Source of the DNA: CAYTET01 sp964436975
GTDB taxonomy: Bacteria > Bacillota_I > Bacilli_A > Erysipelotrichales > Erysipelotrichaceae
DNA length: 9,815 nt
Reading direction: 5' to 3'
NCBI GenBank assembly: GCA_964436975.1
Contig: CAYTET010000063.1
Span: forward strand, 1 to 9,815
Shown here piece after piece: positions 6,239-9,815 of the stretch (its first letter is position 1; the number at the start of each line of letters is the position of its first letter). The position numbers and the translations under genes are program-made. Under the pieces are notes generated by a model, which was given only the letters and a program-made list of their open reading frames with translations, made no database searches and had not been told where the DNA came from.

Positions 6239-7604
6239 TGATGATGCCATCGGCTACAAACAGCCCCATGGCGCCGGCCTGGGACAGACTGCGGGTCACC
6301 CCGCTGCCGTCGCCGATCGCAAATACGTCATCCAGGATTTCAAAGCGGTCATTTTTAAACTCCGGCTTGGCGGAATAATACTTGGCTTCCACCCCGTAAA
6401 GCAGCGTGTCATAGTTGTCAGTGCCGGGGGCAATATCATTAAGGGCATGCAGTGTTTCCACTATATTTTCCAGCTGGCGCATCGGTATGCACAGGGAAAG
6501 ATCTCCCGGCACCGCTTTTAATGTCGGAATGACGGTTGACTTGGCCAGCCGCTTGGCATCAGTCCGCCGGCCGTTGCGCAGATCGCCCAGCCGCTGAACC
6601 AGCACGGAACCGCCGGAAATCATATTGCCCAGCCGGGCCACATGCTGGGCATAGCGGATCGGCTCATCAAAGGGCTGGGTAAAGTTTGTCGTCGAAAGCA
6701 GGGCAAAATTTGAGTTGACGGTTTTCTTGGCTTCATCCGCATTGGCATGGCCGTTGACCGTCATAATGCCGTCATTGTTCTCCATGACGACCTCGCCGCC
6801 CGAGTTAAAGCAGAACATCCGGCATAAATCGCCGTACTTTTTGGTGCGGAAGATAATCTTCGGCTCGTAAATCTTCTGGGAAATATCCTCCCAGATCAGC
6901 CGGGGCAGTTCAACACGCACCCCGATATCGACCTGGTTGGAACGCATTTTAACGCCCAGCTTCTGACAGGTGTCAGCCAGCCAGATGGCGCCGCTGCGGC
7001 CGGAAGCAATGATCAGTTTGTCATAGCTGTAGGCTTTGGCCGAAGTATCGATGACTTCCTTATCCCTGACATTTACCTGGTCGACGGTAACACCGGTTAT
7101 TATCTTCACGCCGGCCTGCTGCAGGGCTGCGACCAGTCCGGTCATGATAAGCCGGTTGCCGTCAGTGCCGAAATGAACAACAATGGCCTGCTGGATGATC
7201 AGATCATGGGCCATGCATTTCTTTTTTATTTCATCATCCGGCAGATAGCGCTTATATTCATGATCCGCGAATTTCTGCAGAATGCTGTCAACCTCATTGA
7301 TATAGCGGACGGCCAATTCATTGCCCAGATAATCGGGCAGCCAGCCGCCGTATTCGGTGCCGATGATGAATTTGCCGTCTGAAAAGGCGCCGGCCCCGGC
7401 AATGCCGTTAGTAATGGCACAGCTGGCACAGTGCACGCAGTGATCAACGGCATGCTGCTGCAGAGGACAGATCCGCTCCTGGAGCGGCCGCCCCTTTTCC
7501 AAAATGGTGATATCCGTCTGCGGCCACTGCCGGATAAGACGGTAGGCGCACATCAGACCGCCGATTCCGGCCCCGATAATGACTATTTTCTGGCTGTTCT
7601 TCAT
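6231..7604 (-). CDS. FAD-dependent oxidoreductase, COG2509-type
   Basis: The 457-residue flavoprotein opens with a Rossmann dinucleotide motif GAGIGG (11-16) and an acidic strand end ILEKG (34-38). A cysteine cluster follows at 46, 56, 59 and 62 (C-x9-CxxCxxC), then the glycine-rich GIAGAGAFSDGK (67-78). The C-terminal FAD-contact motif is VFAIGDGSGVTRSLSQAGAMG (about 427-447). This combination fits the uncharacterised FAD-dependent dehydrogenases of COG2509; the cysteines could bind a metal or Fe-S centre, but no substrate is known. The ATG overlaps the stop of the upstream peptidase gene in an ATGA junction and has AAGGAG upstream. No signal peptide is visible, so it is likely cytoplasmic. 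Confidence 0.88.
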   Translation of the reverse strand: MKNSQKIVIIGAGIGGLMCAYRLIRQWPQTDITILEKGRPLQERICPLQQHAVDHCVHCASCAITNGIAGAGAFSDGKFIIGTEYGGWLPDYLGNELAVRYINEVDSILQKFADHEYKRYLPDDEIKKKCMAHDLIIQQAIVVHFGTDGNRLIMTGLVAALQQAGVKIITGVTVDQVNVRDKEVIDTSAKAYSYDKLIIASGRSGAIWLADTCQKLGVKMRSNQVDIGVRVELPRLIWEDISQKIYEPKIIFRTKKYGDLCRMFCFNSGGEVVMENNDGIMTVNGHANADEAKKTVNSNFALLSTTNFTQPFDEPIRYAQHVARLGNMISGGSVLVQRLGDLRNGRRTDAKRLAKSTVIPTLKAVPGDLSLCIPMRQLENIVETLHALNDIAPGTDNYDTLLYGVEAKYYSAKPEFKNDRFEILDDVFAIGDGSGVTRSLSQAGAMGLFVADGIINE

Positions 7605-8656
7605 TTGTTCTCCTTTTCGCAGTTGAAAGGACTGCAGTCAAAATGGCTGTCAATTTCGGCTAAGAAATAAGCCAGCAGATCAATGCATGATTCTATATCA
7701 TCCCAGCTGGCCACTTCCGCAGGTGAATGCATATTGCGCAGAGGTATTGATACCAGAGCAAACGGAATGCCCTTGTTGGCAAATGTCAGCCGGTCGGCAT
7801 CCGTTCCGGTATAGCCGGAAGTCATCTCATACTGCAGGCTGATTCCGTGGCTGGCCGCAACCTGCGCCAGTCGGCGGTTGATGGCCGGATTAATCCGGCT
7901 GCCATGATCAATAACCGGACCGCCCCCTACCCGCACCGTTCCGGTCTTGCCGCCGTCAGCAGAGGGATAGTCAGAAGCGTAGGTTACATCAACCACAATA
8001 GCGATATCCGGCTTGATAAGCGAAGCCATATAATAGGTGCCGGTCGAACCGGTTTCTTCACCAACATCGGAAACAGCCGCCGCCATTACACTAGCCTTAA
8101 GCTGGCGGGCCTTTATTACCGCCTGGCTGACCACATAAACGCCGATGCGGTCATCCAGAGCCCGGCCGGCAAACCGGTTATTCAGCAGTTCTGAAACAGC
8201 ACTGTCAAACACGACAAAACTGCCATGCGGCACGGCCTGCAGGGCGGCTGAACGGTCAGTTGCCCCGATATCTATCCGCAGCTGGTCCGTTGCTTCCTTG
8301 TCACTGTATAAATTATGGTCGGCCACAACAGCTCCGCTGATGGTCTTGTCAGGGGTGATAATGCTGACCTGATGGCCCGGATACATCCGGCTCTCAACAC
8401 CGCCGCTGGCAACTACTTTCAGAAAGCCGTCACTGTCAGCATCATAAACACGCAGGCAGATCTCATCAGCGTGGGCGGCCAGCATGACTCTATAGTCACT
8501 GCTCTCATTGATAACCGCCGCAAAATCACCGCATGAATCAGTAATTATTCTGTCGGTGCACTCCTGCAGGCGGCTGATCATCTTTTTCTGCCAGTCCGTT
8601 TCGCCCCCGTTTGGCGAGGGGGCCGTTAACATTTCATATAGTTCTTTTTTATCCAT
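7601..8656 (-). CDS. M42-family metallopeptidase (glutamyl aminopeptidase / deblocking aminopeptidase type)
   Basis: M42 enzymes are cytosolic two-metal (Zn/Co) aminopeptidases that trim peptides. From the chosen start the protein has 351 residues, a normal length. All expected metal-site elements are present: AAHADEI with H62 and D64, LDDRIG with D169, the catalytic/metal pair EE at 200-201 (in GEETGSTG), VDVTYASD with D223, and NMHSPAE with H310. An inserted beta-domain lies between about 70 and 165, also as in the family. I start at ATG 8654-8656; GAGGAG lies 13 nt upstream, which is rather long, but the upstream in-frame TTG (8675-8677) overlaps that site and has none of its own. The Cys-containing C-terminal tail (FDCSPFNCEKENK) is extra. 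It is coupled to the FAD gene by a 4-nt overlap. Confidence 0.9.
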   Translation of the reverse strand: MDKKELYEMLTAPSPNGGETDWQKKMISRLQECTDRIITDSCGDFAAVINESSDYRVMLAAHADEICLRVYDADSDGFLKVVASGGVESRMYPGHQVSIITPDKTISGAVVADHNLYSDKEATDQLRIDIGATDRSAALQAVPHGSFVVFDSAVSELLNNRFAGRALDDRIGVYVVSQAVIKARQLKASVMAAAVSDVGEETGSTGTYYMASLIKPDIAIVVDVTYASDYPSADGGKTGTVRVGGGPVIDHGSRINPAINRRLAQVAASHGISLQYEMTSGYTGTDADRLTFANKGIPFALVSIPLRNMHSPAEVASWDDIESCIDLLAYFLAEIDSHFDCSPFNCEKENK

Positions 8657-8673
8657 AAGCCGTTTGGTTCTCC

Positions 8674-9012
8674 TCAAAAGAAAATGTAGCCCAGATAGGC
8701 ATAAAGCAGATAATAAATAGTGCTGGTAATGCCGATGGTTTCAAAGGCCATCGCGACTAGCGGCAGACTGATCAGCCCCATTTGCAGGATGACCAGGAAA
8801 ACATAGACGATGGTAATAAACAGTTTCTTCACCCAGTCAGCCGAACTGCTGTGATGATGCTGATTGCAGACTGTTCCGAAAAAGAAAAACAGGAAAGAAG
8901 TCAGGGCAATAAGAAGCTGGGCGCTGAAAGAAACAAAAACATAGCTGCGCACCAGTTTCAGCAGAAATGCCCCTGCAATGATGGTCAGTAAAGGCCAGCC
9001 GTATTTTTTCAT
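8674..9012 (-). CDS. Small integral membrane protein (unknown function)
   Basis: The 112-residue protein is almost entirely hydrophobic, with about four predicted membrane spans (roughly 7-24, 28-48, 62-86 and 93-111). A polar His/Ser loop (QHHHSSS, 51-57) separates spans two and three. The N-terminus MKKYGWP is followed directly by a hydrophobic stretch. The ATG at 9010-9012 has AAGGAGAG about 9 nt upstream. It follows another small membrane protein by 15 nt and its TGA stop abuts the ribosome binding site of the peptidase gene. I recognise no family. Its position suggests co-expression with its four-span neighbour. Confidence 0.8.
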   Translation of the reverse strand: MKKYGWPLLTIIAGAFLLKLVRSYVFVSFSAQLLIALTSFLFFFFGTVCNQHHHSSSADWVKKLFITIVYVFLVILQMGLISLPLVAMAFETIGITSTIYYLLYAYLGYIFF

Positions 9013-9027
9013 ATCAATTGTCTCTCC

Positions 9028-9414
9028 TTAAACAATGCGGGCAAAACGCCACGCCAGCACACAGGCCACAATGCGGTAGCCCACCGAGATCAGCGAGCTG
9101 ATGCCGTACTGCGTCAGAATTATCATCACGGATGAAAACGGATAGACCAGCAGATCGCATACGGTAATTGTCACCAGCGTCAGCACCACGGCCAAAATCG
9201 AAAACTGCACCTGAACTCCGTGGCCGAAATACCTGATGGCATAGCCGATCAGAAAGCCAAATCCGATATATACCAGTTCAATATACAGCTTGTAAACATG
9301 AGTCAGAATCAAATGAATACCAACGCAGACCAGGCATGCCAGGGCTCCGAAAATCAGGGCCATCACCATTCGCTGCTGTCTTGTCAAAGCCTGCCGGTTA
9401 TATATTTTCAGCAT
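9028..9414 (-). CDS. Small four-span membrane protein (unknown function), first gene of the long operon
   Basis: The 128-residue protein has a basic cytoplasmic-type N-terminus (MLKIYNRQALTRQQR) and about four hydrophobic spans (16-38, 44-64, 70-92 and 105-124). Between spans two and three is GYAIRYFGHGVQVQFSILA (57-75). This resembles a motif I associate with unnamed small bacterial membrane proteins (GYxIRxxGxGxxxxF), but I cannot name a function. The ATG at 9412-9414 follows AAAGGAGCG by about 8 nt, and a promoter with an extended -10 lies about 30 nt upstream. It overlaps no other gene and heads the minus-strand series. Confidence 0.8.
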   Translation of the reverse strand: MLKIYNRQALTRQQRMVMALIFGALACLVCVGIHLILTHVYKLYIELVYIGFGFLIGYAIRYFGHGVQVQFSILAVVLTLVTITVCDLLVYPFSSVMIILTQYGISSLISVGYRIVACVLAWRFARIV

Positions 9415-9445
9415 TTAATTTACGCTCCTTTTCACTTACCAGATG

Positions 9446-9474
9446 ATTATACCACGGACAATGCTCTTTCAAAG
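9446..9474 (-). promoter_or_regulatory. Promoter of the long minus-strand operon
   Basis: On the minus strand a perfect TATAAT (9446-9451) is preceded by TG one base away (TGGTATAAT), an extended -10 element. The -35 is weaker: TTGAAA at 9467-9472 has 15-nt spacing, and CTTTGA at 9469-9474 has 17. Transcription would start near 9439, about 25 nt before the first gene. Confidence 0.65.
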
Positions 9475-9505
9475 ACATAAGACCGTTCATATCTTAGGTT
9501 TATGT
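9475..9505. repeat. Imperfect inverted repeat between divergent promoters
   Basis: ACATAAGACC (9475-9484) and GGTTTATGT (9497-9505) are complementary apart from one bulged G. An alternative pairing, TAAGA/TCTTA, lies inside. The dyad sits exactly between the minus-strand operon promoter and the tRNA promoter, and its right arm touches the tRNA -35. It might be a shared operator, but this could be chance in A+T-rich DNA. Confidence 0.35.
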
Positions 9506-9534
9506 TGACGCATCTCTAAAATCTATGCTATATT
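9505..9534 (+). promoter_or_regulatory. Promoter of the tRNA cluster
   Basis: TTGACG (9505-9510) and TATATT (9529-9534) are separated by 18 nt, with TG one base before the -10 (TGCTATATT). The predicted start lies near 9541, about 20 nt before tRNA-Val. It is divergent from the promoter at 9446-9474. Confidence 0.75.
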
Positions 9535-9561
9535 ATTCAAGCGCGGGGTATGGAAACTCGC

Positions 9562-9637
9562 GGAGATTTAGCTCAGCTGGGAGAGCATTTGCCTTACAAG
9601 CAAAGGGTCAGCGGTTCGATCCCGTTAATCTCCACCA
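9562..9637 (+). tRNA. tRNA-Val (anticodon UAC)
   Basis: The gene folds as a complete cloverleaf. The acceptor is GGAGATT/AATCTCC, the D-stem GCTC/GAGC, and the anticodon stem TTTGC/GCAAA with loop CTTACAA (anticodon TAC). The T-arm is AGCGG-TTCGATC-CCGTT, with discriminator A and an encoded CCA. It is 76 nt including CCA and is the first of three tandem tRNAs. Confidence 0.96.
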
Positions 9638-9638
9638 T

Positions 9639-9714
9639 GCCGGATTATGTCAATTGGCAGACGAGTTGCCTTGTAAGCAGCAGGTTGTAGGTTCGAGTCC
9701 TATATCCGGCACCA
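9639..9714 (+). tRNA. tRNA-Thr (anticodon UGU)
   Basis: The cloverleaf has acceptor GCCGGAT/ATCCGGC, D-stem TGTC/GACG, anticodon stem GTTGC/GCAGC with loop CTTGTAA (anticodon TGT), and T-arm GTAGG-TTCGAGT-CCTAT. Discriminator A and CCA are encoded. It begins one base after the preceding tRNA's CCA, so both are processed from one transcript. Confidence 0.95.
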
Positions 9715-9721
9715 TGTTTCT

Positions 9722-9806
9722 GGGAGGGTAGCGAAGAGGCTAAACGCGGCAGACTGTAAATCTGCTCCCTATGGGTTCGGCAGTTCGAAACTGCCCCCTC
9801 CCACCA
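9722..9806 (+). tRNA. tRNA-Tyr (anticodon GUA)
   Basis: The acceptor is GGGAGGG/CCCTCCC and the anticodon stem GCAGA/TCTGC with loop CTGTAAA (anticodon GTA). A long variable arm (TCCCTATGGGTTC region) is typical of class II bacterial tRNA-Tyr, and the T-arm is GGCAG-TTCGAAA-CTGCC, then A and CCA. Total length is 85 nt. The cluster may continue beyond the window. Confidence 0.96.
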
Positions 9807-9815
9807 TTTCCACTA

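Noticed and set aside
9525..9731. 68-codon plus-strand open frame
   Set aside because: It runs through the tRNA-Val and tRNA-Thr genes and is an artefact of tRNA sequence.
1..9815. Search for CRISPR arrays, insertion sequences, integrases or attachment sites near the tRNAs
   Set aside because: I saw no regularly spaced repeats, transposase or integrase frames, terminal inverted repeats, or duplicated tRNA 3' ends in the window.

Overview
The window looks like a chromosomal housekeeping region of a Bacillota (Firmicutes) bacterium with roughly balanced base composition. Supporting this are the infC-rpmI-rplT order with an attenuator-type leader, AGGAGG-type ribosome binding sites before most genes, and CCA-encoded tRNAs. 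The unusual MurE-type ligase makes an Erysipelotrichia-like lineage an attractive guess, but that is inference. I see no mobile element, CRISPR array, phage gene or obvious defence system.

Layout. All protein genes lie on the minus strand, so they read from high to low coordinates. A probable nine-gene operon runs from about 9445 down to about 1000: two small membrane proteins (9414-9028 and 9012-8674), an M42-family metallopeptidase (8656-7601), a COG2509-type FAD protein (7604-6231), a NUDIX hydrolase (6238-5654), leucyl-tRNA synthetase leuS (5610-3115), a MurE-type Mur ligase (3101-1710), and two tandem paralogous zinc-ribbon membrane proteins (1677-1405 and 1403-1023). Gaps are 1 to 43 bases and two junctions overlap, so cotranscription is likely. 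A candidate internal promoter sits just before leuS. A weak terminator-like hairpin follows the last gene.

Downstream is a separate, well-defined unit. A strong sigma-A type promoter (943-971) drives a leader of about 130 nt with mutually exclusive antiterminator and terminator stems. It is followed by infC (apparently with an ATA start), rpmI and the first codons of rplT. This is the classic translation-factor/ribosomal-protein operon, feedback-controlled in Firmicutes by L20 binding to the leader.

At the right end, the plus strand carries a divergent tRNA cluster Val(UAC)-Thr(UGU)-Tyr(GUA) with its own promoter.

Most of the window is ordinary translation and cell-wall machinery. The points worth a second look are the ATA start of infC, the attenuator, the Mur ligase that has lost the DNPR amino-acid-selectivity motif and two conserved histidines, the paired zinc-ribbon membrane proteins, the altered Nudix box, and the nested dyad over the infC promoter.
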